Assembly (NCBI GenBank): GCA_017852395.1
Contig: JAFMLE010000004.1
Coordinates: forward strand, 1-64,000
Direction of reading: 5' to 3'
Origin: Flavobacteriaceae bacterium
GTDB taxonomy: Bacteria; Bacteroidota; Bacteroidia; Flavobacteriales; Flavobacteriaceae
DNA: 64,000 bases
Under the pieces are notes generated by a model that had not been told where the DNA came from, did not search any database, and saw only the letters and a program-made list of their open reading frames with translations. Of this stretch, positions 40,857 through 50,965 are shown one piece after another (within the stretch, counting starts at the first letter, position 1; the number at the start of each line of letters is the position of its first letter). The position numbers and the translations under genes were made by a program.

Positions 40857-42464
40857 TTAGTTTTCTTGATTTTTAAGTGTATTTTCTAGATAATACTGAT
40901 CCATAGCATCACTGTCTTTATACAATTCGCGGAGGTCCACCAATTGCTGATGCAGTTCTGATCTAATATCGGTATAACTCGGGTCATCATAACGATTATT
41001 CATTTCATTGGGGTCGTTTTTGAGGTCATAAAGTTCCCAATGATTGAGGTCATAATAAAAATGAATCAGTTTGTAGTCCTTGGTACGAATACCATGATGA
41101 CGCGGTACATTATGTTCGCCCGGATATTCATAATACGTATAATAAAGTGCATTTCGCCATTGGACCGCTTCTTGATCCAACAATGGTTTAAATGACATTC
41201 CTTGAACATCCGGATCTACAGAAAGTCCAGCATAGTCCATCAAGGTGGGCATAAAGTCAATATTTTGAACCAACTCCTCCACTACCAAACCAGGTTTTAT
41301 TTTTTTGGGATAACGAACCAATAGCGGGGTTCGAAATGATTCTTCATACATGTATCTCTTGTCAAACCATCCGTGTTCCCCCAAATAAAAGCCTTGATCC
41401 GAAGTGTATATAATGATCGTGTTTTCGGACAAACCTTCTGCATCCAAATAATCTAGCACTTCCCCTACTCCATCATCCACCGATTGAACCGTGCTCAAAT
41501 AATCACGCATATAACGGTTGTATTTCCAAAGTGCCAATGCCTGACCCTTTGGATCTTGAATCATAAAATCAGAAATGATTTTTTGATAATGCGCATCCCA
41601 ACGGGATTGCTGTTCAGCACTCATACGGTCATAGTTGTTTTGAAAAAAAGAACGGTAGGGCGATTTTATCGTGTTTCCTTGATCCAAGAGCTTCAGATCG
41701 TAAACCAAATCAAGGTCTTTGAAAACGCCCATTTCATGTTGTGCTGCTGCAGGTCTACCCGCATAATCATCAAAGAAATTGTTTGGCACTTCAAAATTTA
41801 CGGTTTCGAAAGCCTCAAAATAGCGCGGCTCGGGCATCCACATTCTATGCGGTGCTTTTTGGTTATAAAAAAGGACAAAAGGTTGGTCCGATGCTCTTTT
41901 ATTTTTGAGCCAATCTAAGGCAAATTGTGTCGTCAGTGTGGTAACATATCCCTGATGTTGCGTTCTCACGCCATTTTCAATAAAATCGGGATTATAATAA
42001 TGACCTTGTCCCGGCAACACGTTATAATAATCAAAACCTTGTGGTGTACCATCCAGATGTATTTTCCCGATAAGCGCCGTTTGATAACCGCCCCTTTTTA
42101 GGGATTTGGCAAGATTGTTTTGATTCCAATCAAAAGGGTGAAAATTATCGACCTTGCCATTTATATGGCTGTGTTTGCCGGTCAATATTGCACTACGACT
42201 TGGCGCACATATCGAATTGGACACAAAACTACGCGTAAACAATGCCCCTTCTCGGGCAATCCGATCTATGTTTGGGGTCTGATTGAGCTTATGGCCATAA
42301 GCGCTTATCGCTTGATAGGCATGATCGTCACTAAGAATAAATATAATATTAGGCGGTGGGTCGTTGTCGGCTTGTTTCGAATCCGATTGACAACCGAATA
42401 AAAAAACAAGAATGCTTACAAAAACGACCCACCGCCATGGGAATAAAACCGTATAGTTGTTCAA
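40857..42464 (-). CDS. Type I sulfatase, lipoprotein; TTG start
   Basis: FLFGCQ lipobox; NIIFILSDDHAYQA; SNSICAPSRSAILTGKH (C-x-P-S-R formylglycine motif). Confidence 0.93.
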   Translation of the reverse strand: MNNYTVLFPWRWVVFVSILVFLFGCQSDSKQADNDPPPNIIFILSDDHAYQAISAYGHKLNQTPNIDRIAREGALFTRSFVSNSICAPSRSAILTGKHSHINGKVDNFHPFDWNQNNLAKSLKRGGYQTALIGKIHLDGTPQGFDYYNVLPGQGHYYNPDFIENGVRTQHQGYVTTLTTQFALDWLKNKRASDQPFVLFYNQKAPHRMWMPEPRYFEAFETVNFEVPNNFFDDYAGRPAAAQHEMGVFKDLDLVYDLKLLDQGNTIKSPYRSFFQNNYDRMSAEQQSRWDAHYQKIISDFMIQDPKGQALALWKYNRYMRDYLSTVQSVDDGVGEVLDYLDAEGLSENTIIIYTSDQGFYLGEHGWFDKRYMYEESFRTPLLVRYPKKIKPGLVVEELVQNIDFMPTLMDYAGLSVDPDVQGMSFKPLLDQEAVQWRNALYYTYYEYPGEHNVPRHHGIRTKDYKLIHFYYDLNHWELYDLKNDPNEMNNRYDDPSYTDIRSELHQQLVDLRELYKDSDAMDQYYLENTLKNQEN

Positions 42465-42530
42465 AGAATTATAATTGATAATCCTAAGATACTAAGTTTT
42501 ATCTAAAAAAATCAAAGCATCATCGGGCAG

Positions 42531-42872
42531 CTATTGCTTGCGCTCATAGAGGCAACATAGTGGCAAATTGGCATATACTTCATCATTTGCGGTTGCCTTT
42601 TTGGTGTCGTGACCGGCCTGAGCAATGGCATTGTGGACCTCTAAAATGTCAAGCTTTTGGGCGTTATAAATAAGCATCAATTGGTTGCTAGGAATATCCC
42701 AATTGGCCATTTTTACACCTTTGACATCAAGCGCGGCTTTTTCGATGCGCTTTTTACACATCTCACAATTGCCCACCACTTCAAATTGCGCTTTTTCTTT
42801 TTTAGAGTTGCCAGTTTGAGCTTGTAACCCAAGGGACAAACAGAAGAAAACATATAAGAATAAATTTTTCAT
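42531..42872 (-). CDS. Secreted heavy-metal-associated (HMA) domain protein
   Basis: Signal peptide; VVGNCEMCKKRIEKAALDVKGVKMANWDIPSNQLMLIYN (CxxC). Confidence 0.88.
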   Translation of the reverse strand: MKNLFLYVFFCLSLGLQAQTGNSKKEKAQFEVVGNCEMCKKRIEKAALDVKGVKMANWDIPSNQLMLIYNAQKLDILEVHNAIAQAGHDTKKATANDEVYANLPLCCLYERKQ

Positions 42873-42881
42873 ATCATAAAT

Positions 42882-45107
42882 TTATAAATTCCATCGTAAA
42901 CCCGTATAAATCATCCGACCAAAAACGGGCGCATAGACTTGTGCAGTATCAAATGTATTGGCAAATGGATTATCCGCTTCGATAATCGGATTGGCTTGGG
43001 TATAATTGCCGATGTTTTCTAAACCTGCATATATTTCAAAATCGGCAGAAAAAGCACGTGTTAGCTGGCTGTTCAATAAAGTATAGGCTGCAACCATTTT
43101 GGAAGGCATGTTGTCGTTTTGCGCAACGACACGCTGTTTGCCCACACCATGGTAGGTAAAGTCCCAACGCCATTGTTTTCCTTTGTCGGTTGTGATGCTT
43201 TCCCAGCCAACATTGGCAAAATAGCGGTGCTGAGCTTGTAATGGGCGTTGCAAAAACCCACTACGATACGCCGTTTTAACATCATAGTTTTTATAGGCAA
43301 AACGATACGACCAGGTGTTGGAGGGCGCATAGTCAAAAGAGATTTGCAAACTGTTCGCCCTACTTTTTCCATCGAGATTATAGAAAGAAATTTCTGTTGG
43401 GCGTTCCCAGTCCACCACAACTTGGTTGTCAAATTGGGTAATATAATAATCTATCGTAATATCTGCATTTTGATCTCCAGAAAGCAATATTTTACGCAAG
43501 CTCAGACCGTAGTTCCATGCTTTTTCGGGGTCCAATCCGTAAATGCTACCACCCGTATTTTGAATGTTTATCGTACGGTTGGTGCCAAATAAAGTCTGGT
43601 TTTCGGCAAAAATATTTGCCGCTTTACGCCCGGCGCCAACAGAAGCTCTCAAAATCGTTTTAGGGTCAGGCAGGTAGCGTAAATGCATCCTCGGGGTTAA
43701 AAAAGTACCCAAGTTGTTGTGCTGATCGATTCGCAGCCCCCCTACCCAACTAAAATTTTCTTTGTTGTCGTACGAATATTCAAAAAAGGCGGCAACAGTT
43801 CGGTCGATTCGATCCCAATTTTTGGCATCTACACGCTCTTGATACCGATCATAACTAAAATTGATTCCACTCTTAAAGGTATTGTTGGTGTTACCAATAA
43901 TAGAATTATAAAGCAAATTGACAAAACCACTGTCCTGCAAAATGTCATAACGCCGATTGCCAAAATAGGCTTCTTGATCGTGTTGACTATAAGCGCCTTG
44001 AAAGCCAAAACTCGTATACGGAATTTCTGGAATCACATAACCCATTTTGAAGGCGGTATCCCATCGGCGGGTTTTAATCTCACTACCCCAAATGGTTGAA
44101 TTGTTTTTTTGGGGGTCAAAAGCCACTTGTCCTACTTGCTTTTCATCATTCATAAAACGCAAATTGACAAAGCCTACCCACCCCTTTTCGGCATCGGTAT
44201 ATTGCCAGCGATTGAGGATGTTGAATTGCTGTGCTAATGGGGCATCGAGAAAACCGTCCTTGTTTTGATCCATTTTTTGGTTTCGCTGGTTGCCGTGCAA
44301 ATAAAGGCCTGCGTGCCATTTGTCATTGAGTGCACTGTTGAGATGACCGTTGAATTCCATACGCCCATTGGCCGATCTAAAAAGATTGATAAAACGTGGG
44401 GTGGCGGTAAAGGGCTTCTGAAGTTCCGTGTTGATTTGACCGGCAATACTTTCAAAACCATTGACAACGCTCCCCGCCCCTTTTGTGATTTGAATACTTT
44501 CGATCCAGGGTCCTGGGGTAAACGTCAATCCATAGGCCTGTGATGCGCCACGAACCATGGGAATGTTTTCTTCTGTTATCAGCAAATAGGGACTTGTAAG
44601 TCCCAGCATTTTTATTTGCTTGGTACCCGTAAGCGCATCCGAAAAATTGACGTCTATAGCAGGGTTGGTTTCAAAACTTTCAGACAAATTACAACAGGCT
44701 GCTTTAAGCAATTCTGCGCTGTTTACTGTCAAGATATTTTGAGTTTCGATATAGGATTTTTGCACCGCTTTTTTTCGCTGTGCCAAAGTAATTTCGTCCA
44801 AAGAATTGCTGTCGTCTTCACGCATAAAGTGAATTAATTTCTTGGAAGGATCACTAATGGTTAGGGTGTCGGTTTTAAAACCGATATAGCTAATTACCAA
44901 TCGACTTTGATCGGTTGCAATGGGGATTGAAAAATCACCGTTGTCGTCAGTTGTACTTCCAAGCGAGGTATTGAGCCAATAAATGCTGGCCCCAGCAAGG
45001 GCTTCCGTTTCTGAGGTTGCTCTAAAAACGACTTTGCCGGTAAGTTGTTGTTGTGCTTGCGAGTTAAAAACCACCGCAAGACAGAGGGTAATTAAACTGT
45101 TTTTCAA
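42882..45107 (-). CDS. TonB-dependent receptor with carboxypeptidase-like regulatory domain; TTG start
   Basis: Signal peptide; GKVVFRATSETEALAGASIYWLNTSLGSTTDDNGDFSIPI; plug and barrel; terminal GRMIYTGLRWNL. Confidence 0.93.
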   Translation of the reverse strand: MKNSLITLCLAVVFNSQAQQQLTGKVVFRATSETEALAGASIYWLNTSLGSTTDDNGDFSIPIATDQSRLVISYIGFKTDTLTISDPSKKLIHFMREDDSNSLDEITLAQRKKAVQKSYIETQNILTVNSAELLKAACCNLSESFETNPAIDVNFSDALTGTKQIKMLGLTSPYLLITEENIPMVRGASQAYGLTFTPGPWIESIQITKGAGSVVNGFESIAGQINTELQKPFTATPRFINLFRSANGRMEFNGHLNSALNDKWHAGLYLHGNQRNQKMDQNKDGFLDAPLAQQFNILNRWQYTDAEKGWVGFVNLRFMNDEKQVGQVAFDPQKNNSTIWGSEIKTRRWDTAFKMGYVIPEIPYTSFGFQGAYSQHDQEAYFGNRRYDILQDSGFVNLLYNSIIGNTNNTFKSGINFSYDRYQERVDAKNWDRIDRTVAAFFEYSYDNKENFSWVGGLRIDQHNNLGTFLTPRMHLRYLPDPKTILRASVGAGRKAANIFAENQTLFGTNRTINIQNTGGSIYGLDPEKAWNYGLSLRKILLSGDQNADITIDYYITQFDNQVVVDWERPTEISFYNLDGKSRANSLQISFDYAPSNTWSYRFAYKNYDVKTAYRSGFLQRPLQAQHRYFANVGWESITTDKGKQWRWDFTYHGVGKQRVVAQNDNMPSKMVAAYTLLNSQLTRAFSADFEIYAGLENIGNYTQANPIIEADNPFANTFDTAQVYAPVFGRMIYTGLRWNL

Positions 45108-45126
45108 TGAATTCTTTTTAGGTTAT

Positions 45127-45157
45127 ACGTTAAGTGATGATGGGAAAACTTAAACGT
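45127..45157. other. Imperfect inverted repeat between the HYC_CC_PP-type and TonB receptor genes
   Basis: ACGTTAAGT ... ACTTAAACGT arms with a single bulge, 12-nt loop. Confidence 0.35.
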
Positions 45158-45159
45158 TT

Positions 45160-45576
45160 TTAGCCGTAAAAAGTAAATTGATGATAGTGAAGAAAAAGGC
45201 GCCTCATGGGGCTTGGTGGGGCAACTATATCCGTTTTTGCCAATGCAAAAGTTGTCGGTTGTATGATTTCAAAAAAAGGTGCTTTTTGAACCTGAAAAAC
45301 AGGAAACTCGTAGGTGACCTGGGTCAAATGTTTGTTGCTGTCATCTTGCAAAAAAACAATGGTATCCGAACAACAACCGATGGCCTTGATTGTCTGCGAC
45401 TCACAAGAAATTGCCTGAACGGTTTCGCCCTCCATTCCACAACTTTCGGGCGAACCAGCCCAAGAAACAGAAGCAATATGCGCACCACAGCGGTGGATAT
45501 TTAGCGCCAAACCAACATGAGTTCCGAGCAGGAACAACGCTAGAAAAAATGATGCAACTTTTAAGGAACGGTTCAT
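45160..45576 (-). CDS. HYC_CC_PP family-type small secreted protein
   Basis: Signal peptide, ALNIHRCGAHIASVSW, IGCCSDT, C-terminal APPSPMRRLFLHYHQF. Confidence 0.8.
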   Translation of the reverse strand: MNRSLKVASFFLALFLLGTHVGLALNIHRCGAHIASVSWAGSPESCGMEGETVQAISCESQTIKAIGCCSDTIVFLQDDSNKHLTQVTYEFPVFQVQKAPFFEIIQPTTFALAKTDIVAPPSPMRRLFLHYHQFTFYG

Positions 45577-45580
45577 GCTA

Positions 45581-45588
45581 CAAAACTA
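45581..45588 (-). promoter_or_regulatory. -7 element TAGTTTTG, exactly 4 nt before the HYC_CC_PP-type gene ATG
   Basis: TAGTTTTG-tagc-ATG on the reverse strand. Confidence 0.55.
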
Positions 45589-45603
45589 CAAAATAAAACA
45601 GAA

Positions 45604-45975
45604 TTAGTATAGATCATTACATTCTGCTTGACGTGTGTCTATAAGCTGCAAAATTTTCCAACGGCCGTCTTGCCATAGCAGGGTAAAGTTATTGACCCCA
45701 CAGTGGCTCAATTTGCCGTCTAATAAAAATTGATACGGCACCCACACTTGCGCCATTGGGACATCCAATAATATGGAAGGGCTTCCCAATTTTTCTTCCC
45801 AAACAGGGGCTTGTGATCGTTGCACCACCCCTTGTATAAAATCCGAAATGTTTACGGTCCTCAATACCGTAATTCCGGAGGCATTAACACGTGTGCTTTG
45901 CAAGGTTGCCTCTTCATGAAAAGCAGCTTCTTCGGCTTGCTCTTTTGTCATCTCGCCGTTGTGATTAGCTTTCAA
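45604..45975 (-). CDS. NTF2-like/SnoaL-type protein
   Basis: VPMAQVWVPYQFLLDGKLSHCGVNNFTLLWQDGRWKILQLIDTRQ; start may be M(TKEQAEE), 45951. Confidence 0.7.
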   Translation of the reverse strand: MKANHNGEMTKEQAEEAAFHEEATLQSTRVNASGITVLRTVNISDFIQGVVQRSQAPVWEEKLGSPSILLDVPMAQVWVPYQFLLDGKLSHCGVNNFTLLWQDGRWKILQLIDTRQAECNDLY

Positions 45976-45983
45976 ATTATATT

Positions 45984-46655
45984 TTAGTACAACGGCTCGC
46001 CGTTAAGATTGGTGGTTAATACGGCTGAAAAATAATCCAACAATGGACGTAAGGCCAGAAAAGCATTACACACACGGTCATAAAACGCGGGGTCAAGAAC
46101 CTCCTGGTCGCTTAGCTTTTTGGTAAATATGTATTGCTTTTTACGGATCAGGTCAATGTCAGGATGTTCTTTATTAAAGTTTTTGGGAGCGGTTTTGAGT
46201 TCTTCTCCCGTCAATCCATCCCAGTGGGTGGCAAATGATTTTGCGTTTAGCAACGTCCGTAACTCGGCGGCATCGATTTCCAATTCTTTACGAATCCGGT
46301 ACAAATCTTCTTTGTTGGGATCCCAAAATCCAGCACCCAAAAAAGATGCTCCGGGTTTGATATGGATATAATAGCCGCCGCGGTAAAGGGGTTTTTCGCG
46401 GTGAAAGGCCATACCAAAATGGGTTTTGTAGGGGGTTTTATCGTTCGAAAAACGAACGTCTCGGTAAATACGAAACAACTTTACTTTGTCAATGTGTTCT
46501 GAGGGTCCGATTGCATTCAAAATTTGCAGACCAAACGCTTTAACATCATCCTCAAGGGATTTAAATCGGGGTTTTTGTGATTCAAACCACTCACGGTTGT
46601 TGTTTTGCTCTAAGGCCTTAAAAAAGGGAAGGATATCGGGGTTTACTACGGGCAT
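45984..46655 (-). CDS. DUF2461/TIGR02453 family protein
   Basis: ILPFFKALEQNNNREWFESQKPRFKSLE...RIYRDVRFSNDKTPYKTHFGMAF...GGYYIHIKPGASFLGAGFW. Confidence 0.9.
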   Translation of the reverse strand: MPVVNPDILPFFKALEQNNNREWFESQKPRFKSLEDDVKAFGLQILNAIGPSEHIDKVKLFRIYRDVRFSNDKTPYKTHFGMAFHREKPLYRGGYYIHIKPGASFLGAGFWDPNKEDLYRIRKELEIDAAELRTLLNAKSFATHWDGLTGEELKTAPKNFNKEHPDIDLIRKKQYIFTKKLSDQEVLDPAFYDRVCNAFLALRPLLDYFSAVLTTNLNGEPLY

Positions 46656-46678
46656 TTTTGTTTTTAAAGTACAAAAAA

Positions 46679-47275
46679 TTAAGCACTTCGCGCTTCAAGA
46701 ACCCGAACGACGTCTTCTAAGCGGTGCCCTTTGGCGTTGAGCAATATCAGAAGATGAAAAAGCAGGTCGGCACTTTCGTTGAGAAACAAAGCAGTGTTTT
46801 GATCCTTTGCCTCGATGACCGTTTCAACGGCTTCTTCGCCCACCTTTTGAGCGATTTTGTTGATTCCCTTTTCCATTAGACTATTGATGTAGCTTCCCGC
46901 TTTGGGGTTGGCCACACGGTCTGCGATCGTGGTTTCCAATTGGGACAAAAAGCCGTATTGCACCCGATTTTCGCCCCCCCAGCAGGTATCCGTTCCCTTA
47001 TGACAGGTGGGCCCGAGTGGACGGGCTTGGATCAATAGGGTGTCGTTATCGCAATCGACCTGTATCTTAACGACCTCTAAAAAATGGCCACTCTCCTCCC
47101 CTTTGGTCCAGAGGCGATTTTTGCTACGGCTAAAAAAAGTAACCCGACCAATCTGTTGGGTTTTAGCTACAGCCTCGGCGTTCATATAGCCCAGCATAAG
47201 CACTTTTTGGGTTGTGGCATCTTGTACAATGGCGGGCAACAGTCCGTCTTTTGATTTTTCAAAATTGAGTTTCAT
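46679..47275 (-). CDS. hisIE: Bifunctional phosphoribosyl-AMP cyclohydrolase/phosphoribosyl-ATP pyrophosphatase
   Basis: LMLGYMNAEAVAKTQQIGRVTFFSRSKNRLWTKGEESGHFL; GEEAVETVIEAKDQN...ESADLLFHLLILL. Confidence 0.96.
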   Translation of the reverse strand: MKLNFEKSKDGLLPAIVQDATTQKVLMLGYMNAEAVAKTQQIGRVTFFSRSKNRLWTKGEESGHFLEVVKIQVDCDNDTLLIQARPLGPTCHKGTDTCWGGENRVQYGFLSQLETTIADRVANPKAGSYINSLMEKGINKIAQKVGEEAVETVIEAKDQNTALFLNESADLLFHLLILLNAKGHRLEDVVRVLEARSA

Positions 47276-47277
47276 AG

Positions 47278-48033
47278 CTATAAACGTATCTGAAGGTGGT
47301 TGTTTTTTAAATTCTGCTTGAGTTCGGGGATGCTTATTTCGTCAAAATGAAAAACCGATGCCGCCAGAGCAGCATCTGCATTCCCCTCTTGAAAAACTTC
47401 AATAAAATGGTCGATGTTTCCGGCACCTCCAGAAGCAATGATGGGTAAACGTACTTTTTTAGAAAGTGCCGCAAGTGCGCTACATGCAAAACCATTTTTG
47501 GTGCCATCATGATCCATGGAGGTAAATAAAATTTCTCCTGCACCCCGCTGTTCTACTTCTTGAGCCCATTGAAACAAGTCCAGATCCGTGGGTTCTTTGC
47601 CGCCAACCAGATGGACTTTCCATTGGTGATCAACTTGTTTGGCGTCGATTGCGACAACAATGCATTGGTTGCCAAATTCTGCGGCAAGTGTATTGATTAG
47701 GTCCGGTGTTTTTACCGCAGCCGAATTGATCGCTACTTTGTCAGCACCATTTTTTAAAACACGGTGTGCATCCTCCAAACTGGCAATTCCACCACCAACC
47801 GTAAAAGGTATGTCTAGCGCCTTGGCAACATTGAGTACAAGGGTTTGTAGTGTTCGTCGGCGTTGCTCGGTGGCAGAAATATCCAAAAACACCAACTCGT
47901 CGGCTCCCTCTTGTGCATAGCGTGCCGCCAAGGCTACCGGATCGCCAGCATCACGTAGGTTTTTAAAATTGATCCCTTTGACGGTACGTCCGTCTTTTAT
48001 GTCAAGACATGGGATGATTCTTTTGGCCAACAT
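47278..48033 (-). CDS. hisF: Imidazole glycerol phosphate synthase subunit HisF
   Basis: [52 protein letters not shown]. Confidence 0.98.
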   Translation of the reverse strand: MLAKRIIPCLDIKDGRTVKGINFKNLRDAGDPVALAARYAQEGADELVFLDISATEQRRRTLQTLVLNVAKALDIPFTVGGGIASLEDAHRVLKNGADKVAINSAAVKTPDLINTLAAEFGNQCIVVAIDAKQVDHQWKVHLVGGKEPTDLDLFQWAQEVEQRGAGEILFTSMDHDGTKNGFACSALAALSKKVRLPIIASGGAGNIDHFIEVFQEGNADAALAASVFHFDEISIPELKQNLKNNHLQIRL

Positions 48034-48543
48034 TTATAAATTGTGTTTTTGGTTAAGGTCCATTTGGTTGTAAAAACCCAAATCTTTTTCGGTCAGTTGC
48101 TTTACCCAAAAGGCGATTTGCCCGGTATGATACGAACAATGTTCTATGGCATGTAAGGCGACACCTACACCGGTCAACTCAAAAGCCTGAACAGAATATA
48201 CATTTAAAAAATCCGCGTCAGTCGCATTTTGGAGTACTCTTTGGGCCGCATCTATGGTCCCATCGAGACGGTCAAGCAATTCTTTTTTTGAAAATCCCGA
48301 GCGGAGATCAAACTCGCGATCGCGGTCTCTAATGTCTTTTTGATGACCCAATGTAGTGATCAAATACTGATGCATATTTCCGCAAAGATGCAACAGCTGA
48401 TTGCCCAAGGCATTGCCAACGGCATTGGGACGTTGCCAAATTTGTTCTTCAGAAACGGACTCTAGTGCTTTATAGATCATCCGTCGGCTCTCATCCAAAC
48501 GATACAGGCAATTTTCTACAAACGTGGCGTTCCATTTATTCAT
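48034..48543 (-). CDS. DinB-superfamily protein embedded in the his operon
   Basis: Helical-bundle protein with [10 protein letters not shown] and [25 protein letters not shown] overlaps the hisA stop. Confidence 0.85.
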   Translation of the reverse strand: MNKWNATFVENCLYRLDESRRMIYKALESVSEEQIWQRPNAVGNALGNQLLHLCGNMHQYLITTLGHQKDIRDRDREFDLRSGFSKKELLDRLDGTIDAAQRVLQNATDADFLNVYSVQAFELTGVGVALHAIEHCSYHTGQIAFWVKQLTEKDLGFYNQMDLNQKHNL

Positions 48544-49265
48544 TGTTGCAAGATATAGTGTTCTAAAGACTTTAAGGGTATTCGGTTTTCATACAATGCT
48601 TTTCCGATAATCACTCCTGCACAGCCTAAGGTTTTTAGTTTGGGGAGTTCTTCGAGGGTAGAAATTCCACCAGAAGCCACTAGATCTATACCAGGCAGTT
48701 GATCGATCATTTTTTGATATAAAGAAAAAGAAGGACCTGCTAACATTCCATCTTTGCTAATGTCTGTGCAAATCACCCGTTGGACTCCTTTTTGCATATA
48801 GCTAGAAACAAATTCGAAAAGATCTTTATCGGAGGTTTCTATCCAGCCGTTGGTTGCAACTTTTTCGTCACGAACATCGGCACCCAAGATGATTTTTTGA
48901 GTACCATAGCGCCGCAACCAGGATTCAAATACGGTTGGATTTTTTACAGCAATACTCCCGCCTGTTATTTGCGCTGCGCCGGACTCAAAAGCAATCCGTA
49001 CATCGTCATCGGATTTTAGCCCTCCACCAAAATCGATTTTCAAACGGGTTCTTGTTGCTAGACGCTCTAAGGTTTTGTGATTGACGATATGCGCTGCTTT
49101 GGCGCCATCGAGATCTACCAAATGTAAATGTTCAATGCCATGTGCCTCAAACGCTTGAGCGACTTCTAAAGGGTTTTCGTTATATATTTTTTTGGAATTG
49201 TAGTCTCCTTGAGAAAGACGTACACATTTTCCATCAATCAAATCTATAGCGGGTATTATATCCAT
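48540..49265 (-). CDS. hisA: HisA ProFAR isomerase
   Basis: [36 protein letters not shown]...[11 protein letters not shown]. Confidence 0.97.
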   Translation of the reverse strand: MDIIPAIDLIDGKCVRLSQGDYNSKKIYNENPLEVAQAFEAHGIEHLHLVDLDGAKAAHIVNHKTLERLATRTRLKIDFGGGLKSDDDVRIAFESGAAQITGGSIAVKNPTVFESWLRRYGTQKIILGADVRDEKVATNGWIETSDKDLFEFVSSYMQKGVQRVICTDISKDGMLAGPSFSLYQKMIDQLPGIDLVASGGISTLEELPKLKTLGCAGVIIGKALYENRIPLKSLEHYILQQ

Positions 49266-49266
49266 A

Positions 49267-49851
49267 TTAGCGAAGCTTTAAAAAATTTTGCAGTAGGCAT
49301 CGGCCCGCCTTTCCACTTTTTTCGGGATGAAATTGCACACCATAAAAATTATCTTTTTGCACCGCAACGCTATAGTCCAATCCATAAAAAGCGACTCCAG
49401 TAGTTTCTGGGACAATGGGTGCATAATAGCTGTGCACAAGATACATATAGGTTCCAGAGGCAATGCCTTCAAACAAAGGGCCATTGAGTGACGTTAACTG
49501 ATTCCAGCCCATTTGTGGGATTTTTAACGCTCCTTCAAAACGTTTGACTTGCCCTTTTATGATCCCCAAACCAGCTACAAATCCTTCGTCCGTATGTTCA
49601 AAGAGCAATTGCAATCCCAAACAAATGCCCAAAACGGGCTGCTTTAGCGTGGGCAACAACCGGTCTAATTCTTTGCTTTTAAGTTTTTGCATGGCCATGC
49701 CTGCTGTACCTTGACCAGGAAAAATCACGTGCGAGGCTGATCTGATTTGTTGCGGATCGTCTGTTAGGACATTGGCAACTCCTAAGCGATCTAAAGCAAT
49801 AGATACACTTTTTACATTTCCTGCTCCATAATCGATTACGGCTACTTTCAT
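49267..49851 (-). CDS. hisH: Imidazole glycerol phosphate synthase glutaminase subunit HisH
   Basis: [42 protein letters not shown]. Confidence 0.97.
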   Translation of the reverse strand: MKVAVIDYGAGNVKSVSIALDRLGVANVLTDDPQQIRSASHVIFPGQGTAGMAMQKLKSKELDRLLPTLKQPVLGICLGLQLLFEHTDEGFVAGLGIIKGQVKRFEGALKIPQMGWNQLTSLNGPLFEGIASGTYMYLVHSYYAPIVPETTGVAFYGLDYSVAVQKDNFYGVQFHPEKSGKAGRCLLQNFLKLR

Positions 49852-50961
49852 CTATAGGATTCCTTTGGTTGAAGGCAGTATCATGCGATCGGGATCTCTG
49901 CGTACGGCAGCTCGAATGGCTTTGGCGAATGCTTTGAAAATCGCCTCGATTTTATGGTGTTCATTGATGCCTTCTGCCTTGATATTTAGATTGGCTTTGG
50001 CGCCATCACAAAAAGACTTAAAAAAATGATAAAACATTTCTGTGGGCATTTGACCAATCATTTCACGTTTAAAGTCCGCCTCCCAGACCAACCAAGAACG
50101 GCCTCCAAAATCAAGTGCTACTTGAGCAAGGCAGTCATCCATGGGCAATACAAAGGCATAACGTTCGATGCCGAGTTTATTTCCCAAAGCTTTTCCAAAG
50201 GCCTCTCCTAGGGCAATTGCAGTATCTTCTATAGTATGGTGCTCATCTACCTGCAGATCGCCAGCTACGTTAAGAGCAATGTCCATTTGACCGTGACGGG
50301 CCAGTTGATCGAGCATATGGTCAAAAAAAGCAATCCCGGTTTGGATGCTGCTCTTTCCTGTACCGTCTAGGTTTAGGGTAAGTTCAATTTGAGTTTCGTG
50401 GGTATTTCTTTCAAATGAAATTTGACGCTGTTCGAGTTTTAAAAAGCGATAGATGGCCTCCCATTCTGTAGTTGCGAGTTTGAGTGCATCACTTTTTTGT
50501 TGTGCATCGGGTGCTCCGATTAGTATGCCCTGGCAGCCCAAATTTTCGGCCAATTGAATGTCTGTCCAGCGATCACCAATAACAAACGACGCTTTGAGGT
50601 CATATTGCGCAGCATTTTGATAAGAGGTCAACATCCCGGTTTGGGGTTTGCGAGTTGGCGCATTTGCCTCTGGAAACGAACGATCAATGTGAACGGCATC
50701 AAAATGCACCCCTTCGTTTTCAAAGGTCTTGATTATCAAATTATGAACGGGCCAAAAGGTGTCTTCAGGAAAAGCGTCTGTGCCTAAGCCATCTTGATTG
50801 GTGACCATAACGAGTTCAAAATCAAGTTCGGCAGCAATTTTGCGCATATAAAATAGCGCCTGTGGATAAAATTCTAATTTTTCAAAAGCGTCGAGCTGAT
50901 AATCCGTTGGTGGTTCTATAACCAGTGTTCCATCACGATCAATAAACAAAACTTTTTTCAT
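49852..50961 (-). CDS. hisB: Bifunctional histidinol-phosphatase/imidazoleglycerol-phosphate dehydratase
   Basis: [20 protein letters not shown] (HAD); [37 protein letters not shown]. Confidence 0.97.
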   Translation of the reverse strand: MKKVLFIDRDGTLVIEPPTDYQLDAFEKLEFYPQALFYMRKIAAELDFELVMVTNQDGLGTDAFPEDTFWPVHNLIIKTFENEGVHFDAVHIDRSFPEANAPTRKPQTGMLTSYQNAAQYDLKASFVIGDRWTDIQLAENLGCQGILIGAPDAQQKSDALKLATTEWEAIYRFLKLEQRQISFERNTHETQIELTLNLDGTGKSSIQTGIAFFDHMLDQLARHGQMDIALNVAGDLQVDEHHTIEDTAIALGEAFGKALGNKLGIERYAFVLPMDDCLAQVALDFGGRSWLVWEADFKREMIGQMPTEMFYHFFKSFCDGAKANLNIKAEGINEHHKIEAIFKAFAKAIRAAVRRDPDRMILPSTKGIL

Positions 50962-50965
50962 GGGT

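Noticed and set aside
41484-41918. 144-aa + strand ORF inside the sulfatase
   Set aside because: Antisense to a sulfatase with intact active-site motif; no domain signal.
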